This document shows, in pieces, positions 24,883 through 33,462 of a DNA stretch of 49,163 bases. A program made the position numbers and the translations under genes. Below the pieces are notes generated by a model that searched no databases, was not told the origin of the DNA, and saw nothing but the letters and a program-made list of their open reading frames with translations. Source of the stretch: Pelotomaculum_B sp964543575 (GTDB taxonomy: Bacteria; Bacillota; Desulfotomaculia; Desulfotomaculales; Pelotomaculaceae); NCBI GenBank assembly GCA_964543575.1, contig CAZIYV010000008.1, forward strand, positions 1 to 49,163, in the 5' to 3' direction. Position 1 is the stretch's first letter. Every line of letters starts with the position of its first letter.

Positions 24883-25992
24883 TTACTCATCACGCAAACG
24901 TACCGGCAGTAAAAGGGAAAGATACTCTATATCCGAAACCGGTCTTAAAATTCCTGGGCTTAAGGGACCGGTAAATTCTATATTCACATCCTCACTGCCG
25001 ATCATTTTAAGCGCATCGCTCAGGTATCTGGCATTGAAAGCAAACTGGAGCGGTTCACCTTCCTGGTAGATAGGAATTTCTTCACGTACGCGCCCGGCCT
25101 CTGTATTAACAGAAACCACCAGGGTGTTGTCACTGATTTTCAGCCTGATAATAGGTGAGCCGTCTCTGGTCAGAAGAGCCGCCCTTTCTGTAGCTTCCGC
25201 CAGTTCTCTTGTGGACACCCTTATCCGCGAAATATATTCGCCCGGAATAACCTGACGGTAATTAGGAAATTGACCGCCGATCAGGCGGGATATCAGGCAT
25301 ACGTCACCGTTATTAAAAAGTACTTGATTTTCAGTAACCGTAATTTGAATATTTTGTTCAGCTGAACCGCTGATCTTAACCAACTCATTTAGAGTTTTGC
25401 CAGGAATGATTAAATTTATATTTAAATCTTGATACTCTTCCAGGTTAATCTTACGCCAGGCTAAACGGTGGGTATCGGTAGCCACCATGCTCATTTCACC
25501 GCCACCGGCTTCCAGCAGGACACCTGTAAAAACAGGGCGGTTTTCATCTGTGGCAGCCGCGTATACGACTTGTCTTACCATGTCTTTCAGAACAGCGCCC
25601 GGTAAAATGAATTTGATCTCACTTTCCGGCATTGGAAAATCAGGAAATTCTTCGACCGGGTAGCCGTTTATACTGGCCTCGGACTGGCCGTACTTCACTG
25701 TTGTGCTTCCGGTTAGTGAATCTGATTCAATAAATATAGGCAGGTCGGGCAGACGTCTGATTAACTCTGATATAACCTTGGCTGGCAGAACAGAACTGCC
25801 TGATTCCGTTATTTCGGCGTTAAAAGAGCAGCGAATTCCCATCTCAAGGTCGGTGGCAGAAAGGACAACTCTTTCATTTTCCGTTTCAAATTTTATGCCG
25901 CCCAGTATGGGTAAAGGGTTTTTCAGGGATACCGCTCTTTGCACTATCTGAACAGCGGTAAGTAAATTTTCTTTGTCGCACGCAAACTTCAT
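24883..25992 (-). CDS. dnaN: DNA polymerase III beta sliding clamp
   Basis: Ring-forming processivity clamp, 369 residues in three repeated domains. ATG at 25992 (MKFACDKENLLTAVQ) follows AGGAG by 8 bases; an in-frame upstream start at 26010 overlaps that site. Recognisable blocks: NPLPILGGIKFE, ATDLEMGIRC, ATDTHRLAW, FNARYLSDAL and the C-terminal LLPVRL. Confidence 0.97.
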   Translation of the reverse strand: MKFACDKENLLTAVQIVQRAVSLKNPLPILGGIKFETENERVVLSATDLEMGIRCSFNAEITESGSSVLPAKVISELIRRLPDLPIFIESDSLTGSTTVKYGQSEASINGYPVEEFPDFPMPESEIKFILPGAVLKDMVRQVVYAAATDENRPVFTGVLLEAGGGEMSMVATDTHRLAWRKINLEEYQDLNINLIIPGKTLNELVKISGSAEQNIQITVTENQVLFNNGDVCLISRLIGGQFPNYRQVIPGEYISRIRVSTRELAEATERAALLTRDGSPIIRLKISDNTLVVSVNTEAGRVREEIPIYQEGEPLQFAFNARYLSDALKMIGSEDVNIEFTGPLSPGILRPVSDIEYLSLLLPVRLRDE

Positions 25993-26064
25993 TTTGCTTG
26001 CTCCTATCATTATTGGTATTATTATAGATCTTTTAAACAGTAGTAATAGTAATAGCTGTGATTA

Positions 26065-26073
26065 TGTTGATAA
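26065..26073 (-). promoter_or_regulatory. DnaA box
   Basis: TGTTGATAA, reverse complement of TTATCAACA, one mismatch from TTATCCACA and identical to the variant found over the dnaA promoter. Confidence 0.6.
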
Positions 26074-26118
26074 TGTATGCGGTCAAGTGTTTTTGCACTG
26101 AAAAAGTGTGTTTATAAG

Positions 26119-26163
26119 TTTGTTGAGTAAAAAACTATAAAAAAAATTTTTTTACTCAACAAA
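26119..26163. terminator. 16-bp inverted repeat between dnaA and dnaN
   Basis: Arms TTTGTTGAGTAAAAAA and TTTTTTACTCAACAAA, perfect, around a 13-base AT loop. It could terminate dnaA (42 bp downstream of its stop) or extrude at the origin. Confidence 0.5.
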
Positions 26164-26205
26164 TAAATAACCCACAAAAAAAGAAACTTTTCATACACTA
26201 TGCTG

Positions 26206-27564
26206 TTAGCTTTTTTTAATCAGTTCTATTAAATCTTTGACCGCTTCCTGCAGGACTCCGTTTTCGTTTAATTCATTATTGATTTTGTCATGGGCGTGAA
26301 TGACGGTGGTATGGTCACGTCCGCCAAAAGCTTTTCCTATTTGTGGCAGCGAAAGGTCGGTCAATTCTCTCGACAGGTACATGGCAATCTGGCGGGGAAA
26401 TGATATAGCCCGGTTTCTTTTTTTGGCTTTAAAATCTTCGATGCGTATATTGTAAAAATTACCTACTATTTCTTGAATCAACTCAGCAGTAACAGGTCTG
26501 GGCTTGTTGGTGGGAATAATATCTTTTAAAACTTCCGCGGCCATTTCCGGGTTTATTTCCTCTCCGTTCAGGTAACCACGGGCGATGACTCGGTTTAAAG
26601 CGCCTTCCAGAATGCGGATATTTGACTGGATTTTATTTGCTATATAAACAAGCGTATCATCAGGCACTGAAAGGTCGTCCTGTTGTGCTTTTTTACGCAG
26701 AATGGCAATCCTTGTTTCCAGATCCGGCGGTTGAATGTCGGTGATCAGGCCCCATTCAAAGCGGGAGCGCAGACGATCTTCCAATGTGGGAATTTCCTTG
26801 GGAGGACGGTCACTTGAAATAATTATTTGCTTGTTTGCTTCATATAAAGTGTTGAAAGTATGAAAAAACTCTTCCTGGGTGCGTTCTTTTCCCGCCAGAA
26901 ACTGTATGTCGTCCACCAGCAGAATGTCCATGCCGCGGTATTTATTTCTGAAATCAACAGTTTTGTCATCTCTAATTGAATTAATAAGTTCGTTTGTAAA
27001 TTTTTCCGAGGTGGCGTAGAAAACTTTCATTTTAGGATTATTTGACATGATAAACTGGCCGATGGCGTGCATCAGGTGAGTCTTGCCCAAGCCAACGCCG
27101 CCGTATATAAACAGGGGGTTGTAAGCTCTGGCCGGCGCCTCTCCAACTGCCAGGCAGGCGGCGTGGGTAAACCTGTTGCTGTTGCCCACAACAAAAGTAT
27201 CGAAAGTATACTTGGGGTTTAAGGTAATAGAGGAAAAATCTTCACGCATTTTTTCGTGCGGCGCCTTTTCAATATTTTTTTGAGGCTGGCTGTTTTCCAT
27301 ATGAGGAACCTCACTGGAAAGGAGAAATTGTATGCCTATATCTTGTTTAATAATATCCTGGATCACATTTTTTAATAGAGGTGCGTACCGGTCACTGAGC
27401 CAACCGCGGGAAAAATTGTTCGGCACCTCTATAATAATAGTGCTTTCGTGACAGCCAAGCGGTATGAGGGGTTTAAGCCAGGTGTCGAAAGAATTTTTAT
27501 TAAGCTTCTTTTCCAAAATTTTAAGGGCTTGTTCCCAGAGTTTAAGGACTTCACTTCTGACCAC
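26206..27564 (-). CDS. dnaA: Chromosomal replication initiator DnaA
   Basis: Origin-binding AAA+ ATPase. GTG at 27564 (452 residues), 6 bases after AGGGGG; upstream codons to 27597 lack a ribosome site. Domain I (LWEQALKILEKKLNKNSFDTW), short linker, AAA+ with Walker A GGVGLGKTHLMHA, Walker B ILLVDDIQFL and sensor region, and C-terminal helix-turn-helix signature GGRDHTTVIHAHDKI for DnaA-box recognition. Its promoter overlaps a DnaA box, predicting autorepression. Confidence 0.98.
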   Translation of the reverse strand: MVRSEVLKLWEQALKILEKKLNKNSFDTWLKPLIPLGCHESTIIIEVPNNFSRGWLSDRYAPLLKNVIQDIIKQDIGIQFLLSSEVPHMENSQPQKNIEKAPHEKMREDFSSITLNPKYTFDTFVVGNSNRFTHAACLAVGEAPARAYNPLFIYGGVGLGKTHLMHAIGQFIMSNNPKMKVFYATSEKFTNELINSIRDDKTVDFRNKYRGMDILLVDDIQFLAGKERTQEEFFHTFNTLYEANKQIIISSDRPPKEIPTLEDRLRSRFEWGLITDIQPPDLETRIAILRKKAQQDDLSVPDDTLVYIANKIQSNIRILEGALNRVIARGYLNGEEINPEMAAEVLKDIIPTNKPRPVTAELIQEIVGNFYNIRIEDFKAKKRNRAISFPRQIAMYLSRELTDLSLPQIGKAFGGRDHTTVIHAHDKINNELNENGVLQEAVKDLIELIKKS

Positions 27565-27596
27565 GGTAAACCCCCTGAATCTTAAAAATACTTGCA

Positions 27597-27638
27597 CCCC
27601 TAAAAAATCCTCCTTTTACTTGGAGGTGATTTTAGGGG
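27597..27638 (-). promoter_or_regulatory. dnaA 5' leader hairpin
   Basis: Inverted repeat CCCCTAAAA..TCCTCC / GGAGG..ATTTTAGGGG with eight-base loop, ending 32 bp before the dnaA GTG and lying in its predicted leader. A purine-rich GGAGG is in one arm. Could modulate leader stability or translation. Confidence 0.5.
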
Positions 27639-27683
27639 TAGATTAAGATATTAACAGATATGATCACTTTTTATTAAAAACAC

Positions 27684-27692
27684 TGTGGACAA
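27684..27692 (-). promoter_or_regulatory. DnaA box
   Basis: TGTGGACAA, reverse complement TTGTCCACA, one mismatch from TTATCCACA. Confidence 0.6.
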
Positions 27693-27730
27693 GCTGTATA
27701 AAAAAATGCGGTACTCTTATCAGCAATAAA

Positions 27731-27761
27731 ATGATACCAAATTTTGCTTAAGTTATCAACA
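27731..27761 (-). promoter_or_regulatory. dnaA promoter overlapping a DnaA box
   Basis: Minus-strand -35 TTGATA (27754-27759) and -10 TATCAT (27731-27736), 17-base spacer. The -35 is inside the DnaA box TTATCAACA (27753-27761), so DnaA binding should compete with RNA polymerase. Confidence 0.65.
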
Positions 27762-27806
27762 GGCTTTTTATATAATATAAGGGCTTAGGGCTTCTACAGT
27801 TGTTCC

Positions 27807-27835
27807 TTGACGTCAAAAATTGATTGTTATATAAT
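27807..27835 (+). promoter_or_regulatory. rpmH promoter
   Basis: -35 TTGACG (27807-27812), 17-base spacer, -10 TATAAT (27830-27835); 65 bp before rpmH. Confidence 0.8.
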
Positions 27836-27900
27836 GGTTTGTGTGTGCCTATTTACTGACTTTCAATATATGTTAACCGGACACAAAGGAGGTGTGGTTT

Positions 27901-28035
27901 TTGAAGCAAACTTACCAGCCAAAGGCGCGTAAGCACAAAAAAGTTCATGGATTCCTGAAAAGGATGTCTACCCTTAACGGACGCAATGTGCTTAAGAGAA
28001 GGAGAATAAAAGGTAGAAAAAGGTTGTCTGCGTGA
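27901..28035 (+). CDS. rpmH: Ribosomal protein bL34
   Basis: 44 residues, the family length, highly basic: KQTYQPKARKHKKVHGFLKR, then STLNGRNVLKRRRIKGRKRL. Too short for a routine long-frame scan. TTG start preceded by AAAGGAGGTG. First gene of the rightward rpmH-rnpA-yidD-yidC-jag set; a GGCC-rich hairpin follows the stop. Confidence 0.97.
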   Translation: MKQTYQPKARKHKKVHGFLKRMSTLNGRNVLKRRRIKGRKRLSA

Positions 28036-28199
28036 GGCCGCTAAAATAGGTGGCCTTTATAAATAATGAGCTGCAAATGTATATCCGGTATTAACTCCGG
28101 GCAATAATTATATAGTGGGAGTATCTAGATATTTTAGATATGATTCTCCAAAATAGTTTAGTGGAGTGGGGTTAAAAAGCAGCCTTTAAAGAGGATTAA

Positions 28200-28532
28200 A
28201 TGAGCGTCCTTACTGTTCTTAAAAAAAATAAGGATTATAAAAACGTGTATAGCCGGGGGAAGTCGGTAGCCGATCGTCACCTGGTGCTATATTTTTTAGC
28301 GAATAATTCAGCTGATTGCCGGTTTGGTTTTACCGTAAGCAAAAAAATTGGCAATGCGGTTAAGAGAAACCGGATCAGGCGATTGTTCAAGGAAGCATGC
28401 AGGATTAACAGCAAGCAATTTACCGGTGGTTTTGATATAGTCTTGCTGGCGCGCCGCCACAATGACAGTTTGAAATACCAGCAGGTTGAGGAAAGCTTGT
28501 TAAAGCTGTTAAAAAAAGTTTATATCAGGTGA
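28200..28532 (+). CDS. rnpA: Ribonuclease P protein component
   Basis: Protein cofactor of RNase P, which trims tRNA 5' leaders. 110 residues with FGFTVSKKIGNAVKRNRIRR and RLFKEACR, the RNR RNA-binding signature. AGAGGA precedes the ATG. Its stop overlaps a possible GTG of yidD. A 164-bp gap from rpmH contains two small hairpins. Confidence 0.96.
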   Translation: MSVLTVLKKNKDYKNVYSRGKSVADRHLVLYFLANNSADCRFGFTVSKKIGNAVKRNRIRRLFKEACRINSKQFTGGFDIVLLARRHNDSLKYQQVEESLLKLLKKVYIR

Positions 28533-28540
28533 TTATTCTT

Positions 28541-28747
28541 ATGAAAAAGGTTTTTCTTACATTAATCAGGCTATACCAGTTGTTCATATCACCTCTTAAA
28601 CCACCTTCCTGCCGTTTTTATCCCACCTGCTCTCATTATGCCATGCAAGCTGTGGAAAAACACGGTGTATATAAAGGGGTGTGGATGGCTGTAATCAGGA
28701 TATCAAAATGTCACCCTTTTCACCCGGGAGGTTACGACCCGGTATAA
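28541..28747 (+). CDS. yidD: Membrane protein insertion efficiency factor YidD
   Basis: 68 residues. N-terminal amphipathic helix (KKVFLTLIRLYQLFISPL), then the conserved CRFYPTCSHYA and KCHPFHPGGYDPV with the family's cysteines. Peripheral inner-face protein that assists YidC insertion. ATG at 28541 follows AGGTGAT; GTG at 28529 would overlap rnpA. Confidence 0.95.
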   Translation: MKKVFLTLIRLYQLFISPLKPPSCRFYPTCSHYAMQAVEKHGVYKGVWMAVIRISKCHPFHPGGYDPV

Positions 28748-28794
28748 ATTGCACATCTGGGACTTTGAGGCCTTAAAAGGAGGCGGGAAGCCGT

Positions 28795-29463
28795 TTGGAG
28801 ATCTTTAACGCCATTGTCGATGGGATGACCTGGCTATTAAACCTGCTTTACAACTTTACTGCAGCCATAGGTTTGCCAAATTACGGGCTGGCGATTATTC
28901 TGCTGACCATAGTTATTAAATTGGTTCTTTACCCGTTAACGCAAAAGCAGATGAAGTCCATGCTGGCGATGCAGCAGCTGCAGCCGAAAATAAAAGAGAT
29001 CCAGGATAAATGGAAAAGCAAGGACCCGAAAAAGGCGCAGGAACAGGTCATGCAGCTTTATAAAGAAAACAATGTCAATCCTGCCGCCGGTTGTCTGCCG
29101 CTTTTAATCCAGATGCCGATCCTGATTGCTTTGTATCGCTCACTTTTTAGTTTTCCTTATGAAAACGTAGCCCACGCCAGTTTTATTTGGATACAAAATC
29201 TCAGCGACAAGGACCCATTTTATATTCTCCCGGTTTTAGCCGGCGTTACAACTTACCTGCAGTCCAAACTGACCACCAATTCAACTGATCCGACTCAGAA
29301 GATGATGCTGTACACCATGCCTGTGTTTATCGGTTGGATATCCGCTACGGTTCCGGCCGGGCTCGCACTATACTGGGCGACTTTTAACGTGGCCAGCGCT
29401 GTCCAGCAGTACTTCGTCAACAAACAAACAGTTGCCATTAAAGGGGAGGCTGGCGGGAAGTGA
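28795..29463 (+). CDS. yidC: Membrane insertase YidC/SpoIIIJ
   Basis: 222 residues with five predicted membrane helices, IILLTIVIKLVLYPLTQKQM (catalytic Arg/Lys groove helix region), LLIQMPILIALYRSL, and a C-terminal PAGLALYWATFNVASAVQQ. Short Gram-positive form. Unlike B. subtilis SpoIIIJ there is no lipobox cysteine at the N-terminus. TTG start, GGAGG 11 bases before. Jag overlaps its stop, as in other Bacillota. Confidence 0.96.
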   Translation: MEIFNAIVDGMTWLLNLLYNFTAAIGLPNYGLAIILLTIVIKLVLYPLTQKQMKSMLAMQQLQPKIKEIQDKWKSKDPKKAQEQVMQLYKENNVNPAAGCLPLLIQMPILIALYRSLFSFPYENVAHASFIWIQNLSDKDPFYILPVLAGVTTYLQSKLTTNSTDPTQKMMLYTMPVFIGWISATVPAGLALYWATFNVASAVQQYFVNKQTVAIKGEAGGK

Positions 29464-30080
29464 AAATTGTCGAAACAACAGCAAAAACCGTAAATGAAGC
29501 TGTCGAGCTGGCCCTTAAAGAATTAGGTGCTGCCAGGGAAGGTGTCGAAGTAGAAGTTTTAGAAGAACCTTCAAAGGGAATACTAGGGTTTATAAAGGTG
29601 AAACAGGCCAGAGTGAAGGTTATATTAAAAGAAGGCCCTTCTCAAAAGGCCTGCAATTTACTGAAAAAAATATTCCGGTCAATGGACCTTGAAGTGGAAA
29701 TAAAAACAACCGAAAATGAGAAAGCTTTGCTTGTTGACCTTGAAGGAAACGACCTGGGTATTTTGATCGGCAGGCGCGGGGAAACACTTGATGCGCTGCA
29801 GTATCTGGTTAACCTTTCTGTAAATAAAAATCAGGAAATAAGAAAAAAAATTATTATTGACATAGAGGGTTACCGCAACAGGCGTGAGAATACCCTGCAA
29901 AAACTTGCCCTTAAGCTTGCGGACAAAGCCAGGCAAAGAGGGCGCAACGTAGTTTTGGAACCAATGAGCTCGCAGGAAAGAAGAATCATTCACACAACCC
30001 TGCAGGGAAGAGATGACATTTACACTTTTAGTGAAGGGGAAGAACCTTACCGCAAAATAATAATATCCCCCAAGAAATAA
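29460..30080 (+). CDS. jag: RNA-binding protein Jag/KhpB (EloR)
   Basis: 206 residues: Jag_N domain (1-50; VEVEVLEEPSKGILGFIKVK), KH domain (about 75-145; GILIGRRGETLDALQYLVNL), R3H domain (about 150-206; EPMSSQERRIIHTTL). Linked in related bacteria to cell elongation control and sRNA/mRNA binding. GTG overlaps the yidC stop by 4 bp. A strong terminator follows. Confidence 0.95.
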   Translation: MKIVETTAKTVNEAVELALKELGAAREGVEVEVLEEPSKGILGFIKVKQARVKVILKEGPSQKACNLLKKIFRSMDLEVEIKTTENEKALLVDLEGNDLGILIGRRGETLDALQYLVNLSVNKNQEIRKKIIIDIEGYRNRRENTLQKLALKLADKARQRGRNVVLEPMSSQERRIIHTTLQGRDDIYTFSEGEEPYRKIIISPKK

Positions 30081-30085
30081 ACACA

Positions 30086-30117
30086 AACCCAGCAGGTCTT
30101 GAACTTGCTGGGTTTTA
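30086..30117 (+). terminator. Terminator of the rpmH-jag operon
   Basis: 9-bp stem AACCCAGCA/TGCTGGGTT with 11-base loop then TTTT. Confidence 0.8.
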
Positions 30118-30144
30118 AAAACATTTTGGCCGGAGGGCTTAAAT

Positions 30145-31524
30145 TTGTTGGAAGATACCATAGCGGCAATTTCTACTCCCCTTGGCGAGGGGGGAATAGG
30201 CATAGTGCGGCTGAGCGGTCCTGCAGCGGTTGATATTGCTAAAAAAATATTTAAGTCAAAGAAAGAAGCATGGAGCGCCGCGGGAGGACACAGGTTAATA
30301 TACGGTCATATTTATGACCAGGCGGGTAAACCTGTGGACGAGGTTCTGGTCGGGTATATGAAAGCGCCGCACACCTATACCAGGGAAAACATTGTAGAGA
30401 TCAACTGTCACGGCGGGATAGTGCCAACGAAGAAAATCCTGGAACTGGTTTTAGACGCCGGCGCCCGTCTGGCCAGGCCTGGCGAATTCAGCCTGAGAGC
30501 CTTTTTAAACGGCAGAATAGACCTAGCCCAGGCCGAATCTATTGTGGATGTGATCCGCGCGCAAACAGAAGCCGGGCTAAAACTGGCGGTGGCGCAGTTA
30601 AGCGGGAATCTGTCCAGGAAAATTTCAGTTTTACAGGACAGGCTCTTGGGGCTCTTGGCCCAGGTTGAGGCCAATATTGACTTTCCAGAGGATGACCTGG
30701 AAGAATCGACCGGAGAAGAATTGATCCAATTAAGCGGTGAACTGATCCAGCAGATCAAAGATCTGATCAAGGGAGCCCAGGCGGGAAAGATCTACCGGGA
30801 AGGTATCAGAACCATAATCATCGGGCGGCCCAATGTTGGCAAGTCTTCTCTCTTAAACGCCCTGCTCAGGGAAAACCGGGCCATCGTCACTGATATACCT
30901 GGCACGACCAGGGATATTATTGAAGAAATTATCAACATCCGTGGTATCCCGCTGAAGATAATAGACACGGCTGGACTGCATGAAACGGAAAACATTATAG
31001 AAAAGATCGGGATGGAAAAAACACGTGAGATGATCTGCAGGGCTGACCTGGTACTGGTGTTGCTGGACGCCGGCAGGGGCCTGGCTGAGGAAGATCTGGA
31101 TATCATCAGCTACGTGGGAGATAAAAAAGCAATTTTTCTTGTTAATAAGGATGATCTTTCAGAGAAAAAGATAGGTGTGGAAAATATGGCCGGGCTTGCG
31201 GCGGGAAGACCTGTACTAAGGATTTCAGCCAAAGAAGGAACCGGCCTTAGTGAGTTGGAAGAAAAAATTTTTGAAATGGTAATGGGTGGACATCTGACCG
31301 GAACCGACGAGGTGCTGCTGACCAACGCAAGACACAAGCAAGCCCTGGAAACAGCGGCCAGACACCTGGAAGAAGCTGTGGCTGAAATTAAAAGGAGTGT
31401 ACCCGTGGACGTGGTTGCCATTGATATCCGGGCGGCCTGGGAAGCACTAGGGGAAATAACCGGGGCGGCGGTTACGGAAGACCTTTTAAACAGGATATTC
31501 GCCGATTTTTGTAGTGGGAAGTGA
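30145..31524 (+). CDS. mnmE: tRNA modification GTPase MnmE
   Basis: With MnmG it installs the carboxymethylaminomethyl group on U34 of certain tRNAs. 459 residues: N-terminal formyl-THF-binding domain, helical domain, and inserted G domain with GRPNVGKSSLLNALL, DIPGTTRD, DTAGLH and NKDD; C-terminal FCSGK with the conserved cysteine. TTG at 30145, 8 bases after GGAGG; a second TTG follows it directly. mnmG begins 9 bp downstream. Confidence 0.97.
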   Translation: MLEDTIAAISTPLGEGGIGIVRLSGPAAVDIAKKIFKSKKEAWSAAGGHRLIYGHIYDQAGKPVDEVLVGYMKAPHTYTRENIVEINCHGGIVPTKKILELVLDAGARLARPGEFSLRAFLNGRIDLAQAESIVDVIRAQTEAGLKLAVAQLSGNLSRKISVLQDRLLGLLAQVEANIDFPEDDLEESTGEELIQLSGELIQQIKDLIKGAQAGKIYREGIRTIIIGRPNVGKSSLLNALLRENRAIVTDIPGTTRDIIEEIINIRGIPLKIIDTAGLHETENIIEKIGMEKTREMICRADLVLVLLDAGRGLAEEDLDIISYVGDKKAIFLVNKDDLSEKKIGVENMAGLAAGRPVLRISAKEGTGLSELEEKIFEMVMGGHLTGTDEVLLTNARHKQALETAARHLEEAVAEIKRSVPVDVVAIDIRAAWEALGEITGAAVTEDLLNRIFADFCSGK

Positions 31525-31533
31525 AACTTTTTC

Positions 31534-33453
31534 ATGGAATATTTTGCGGGAAAATATGATGTTGTGGTGGTCGGCGCCGGACATGCCGGCTGTGAAGCGG
31601 GCCTTGCCTCGGCCAGGCTGGGCTGCCGCACCTGTGTGCTTACCTTAAACATGGACAATGTTGCCCTGATGCCCTGCAACCCGGCTGTGGGAGGCCCGGC
31701 TAAAGGGCACCTGGTGCGCGAAGTTGACGCTTTAGGCGGCGAGATCGGCCTGAACACCGACCGGAATTCTATACAAATGCGGCTTTTAAACACGGCTAAA
31801 GGGCCCGCTGTGCACGCTTTGCGGGCGCAGGCAGACAAGAAATTTTATCAGGCCGGCATGAAGCAGGTTCTCGAGCGGCAGCCGCTGCTTGATTTGAAAC
31901 AGGCAACGGTGGAAAGGCTGCTGGTTGAGCAAGGAAAGGTTTGCGGCGTCGTCACCAGCACGGGAGCCAGGTTTGAAGCCAGGGCTGTGGTGCTGACCAC
32001 GGGCACTTACCTGAAGGGCAGAATAATTATCGGCGACCTCTCATATCCGGGGGGGCCAAACGGACAATTTCCGTCTGTCGGGTTGTCCGACAGTATGGTT
32101 GATCTGGGTTTGCGGCTGGGCCGTTTTAAAACCGGCACACCGGCAAGGGTTGACGGTGGCAGTATAGATTTCAGCCGGATGATGATCCAGCCGGGCGATG
32201 AAAAAACCCACAATTTTTCATTTATGTCATATATTACACACCGGGAACAGCTGCCCTGCTGGCTGACTTATACTACAGAGGAAACCCACCGGGTTATTCG
32301 CGAAAACCTGTACAGGGCGCCGCTTTATACAGGATCTATCCAGAGTATGGGGCCGCGCTATTGCCCTTCAATTGAAACAAAGGTGGTCAGGTTTTCAGAC
32401 AAACCGGCCCACCAGGTTTTTATAGAGCCGGAAGGCAGAAACACCACTGAGATGTATGTGCAGGGCATGGCCACAAGTTTGCCGGAAGACGTGCAGTTAG
32501 CTATGCTCCGCACCATGCCGGGGCTGGAAAAAGTAGAAATAATGAGGGTCGGCTATGCCATTGAGTATGACTACTTAATACCCACCCAGTTAACTCTCTG
32601 GCTGGAAGCGAAAGATCTGCCGGGGTTTTTCGCGGCGGGGCAGATTAACGGTACCTCGGGCTACGAAGAAGCGGCCGCTCAGGGGATAATGGCAGGAATT
32701 AACGCCGCTCTTTATATCAAAGGAGGCGATCCGTTTACCCTGACCAGGGCAGACGCTTATACGGGTGTGATGATAGACGACCTGATTACCAGTGAAATAG
32801 ACGAGCCGTACCGGATGCTCACTTCGCGGGCGGAATACAGGCTGCTTTTAAGACAGGACAACGCTGATCTGAGGCTGACCGATAAAGGTTACCAGATCGG
32901 ATTGGTCTCGGCTGAAAGATATAAAATGTTTGAAAAAAAGAAAAACCTTGTTGAAGAGGAAAAGGACCGGCTGGAGCGGACCATGGTTCCTGTTACCGAA
33001 GAGATTAAAAAGGTTCTGAAAGAAATGAACAGCTCCGCGCTGCCCCAGCAGGGCGCTTCCCTGGCCGGATTGCTGCGCCGTCCCGAGGTTGGCTATGGAC
33101 AATTGCTGCGGCTGCCCCTAATGCAGCCTGAACTGCCGGGGGAAGTCCGGGAACAGGTTGAGGTCCAGATTAAATACGAAGGGTATATCAAAAAACAGCA
33201 GGCACAGGTGGACCGCTTTAAGAAGCTGGAGGAAAAAAAGATACCCCGTGACTTGGACTACGGCCAGGTTAAGGGTATTCGCCTGGAATCCAGGGAAAAG
33301 CTGGCGAAGTACCGGCCTGAGTCCATCGGCCAGGCTGCCAGATTAGCCGGGGTTACGCCGGCTGATATATCGGTGCTGCTGATCTACCTGGAACAAAAAC
33401 GGCGACATAGAAGTAAAGAAGACAGAATACAGAATTCAGAAGACAGTCAATAA
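31534..33453 (+). CDS. mnmG: tRNA modification FAD enzyme MnmG (GidA)
   Basis: Partner of MnmE. 639 residues; FAD site VVVVGAGHAGCEAGLASARLG at the N-terminus, PCNPAVGGPAKGHLVREVDA, TGTYLKG, GTSGYEEAAAQG and the C-terminal helical MnmE/tRNA-binding region. The last about 15 residues (RSKEDRIQNSEDSQ) look foreign to the family and match the nucleotide pattern of a repeat found at 46.66 kb. Confidence 0.97.
   Translation: MEYFAGKYDVVVVGAGHAGCEAGLASARLGCRTCVLTLNMDNVALMPCNPAVGGPAKGHLVREVDALGGEIGLNTDRNSIQMRLLNTAKGPAVHALRAQADKKFYQAGMKQVLERQPLLDLKQATVERLLVEQGKVCGVVTSTGARFEARAVVLTTGTYLKGRIIIGDLSYPGGPNGQFPSVGLSDSMVDLGLRLGRFKTGTPARVDGGSIDFSRMMIQPGDEKTHNFSFMSYITHREQLPCWLTYTTEETHRVIRENLYRAPLYTGSIQSMGPRYCPSIETKVVRFSDKPAHQVFIEPEGRNTTEMYVQGMATSLPEDVQLAMLRTMPGLEKVEIMRVGYAIEYDYLIPTQLTLWLEAKDLPGFFAAGQINGTSGYEEAAAQGIMAGINAALYIKGGDPFTLTRADAYTGVMIDDLITSEIDEPYRMLTSRAEYRLLLRQDNADLRLTDKGYQIGLVSAERYKMFEKKKNLVEEEKDRLERTMVPVTEEIKKVLKEMNSSALPQQGASLAGLLRRPEVGYGQLLRLPLMQPELPGEVREQVEVQIKYEGYIKKQQAQVDRFKKLEEKKIPRDLDYGQVKGIRLESREKLAKYRPESIGQAARLAGVTPADISVLLIYLEQKRRHRSKEDRIQNSEDSQ
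33405..33452. repeat. Repeat fragment forming the mnmG 3' end
   Basis: agaagacagaatacagaa and attcagaagacag resemble the agaagtcagaatacagg repeat near 46657. The coding frame runs through it to a stop. Confidence 0.5.
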
Positions 33454-33462
33454 AGGTGGAAT

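Larger units (their letters stand above)
26013..26205. other. dnaA-dnaN intergenic region
   Basis: AT-rich spacer with a DnaA box (26065-26073), a perfect 16-bp inverted repeat (26119-26163) and A/T tracts. In many Bacillota this spacer is the second half of a bipartite oriC, which fits here. Confidence 0.5.
27639..27829. other. oriC: Replication origin (oriC) core
   Basis: AT-rich region between divergent dnaA and rpmH with DnaA boxes TGTGGACAA (27684-27692) and TTATCAACA (27753-27761), a weaker TTATCAGCA (27717-27725), and a TA-rich tract (27761-27780) suitable for unwinding. Gene orientation flips here on both sides, supporting the assignment. Confidence 0.8.

Noticed and set aside
31110..31838. 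242-codon minus-strand frame opposite mnmE/mnmG
   Set aside because: Spans two real genes in antisense; Ser-rich shadow translation typical of GC-skewed coding DNA.
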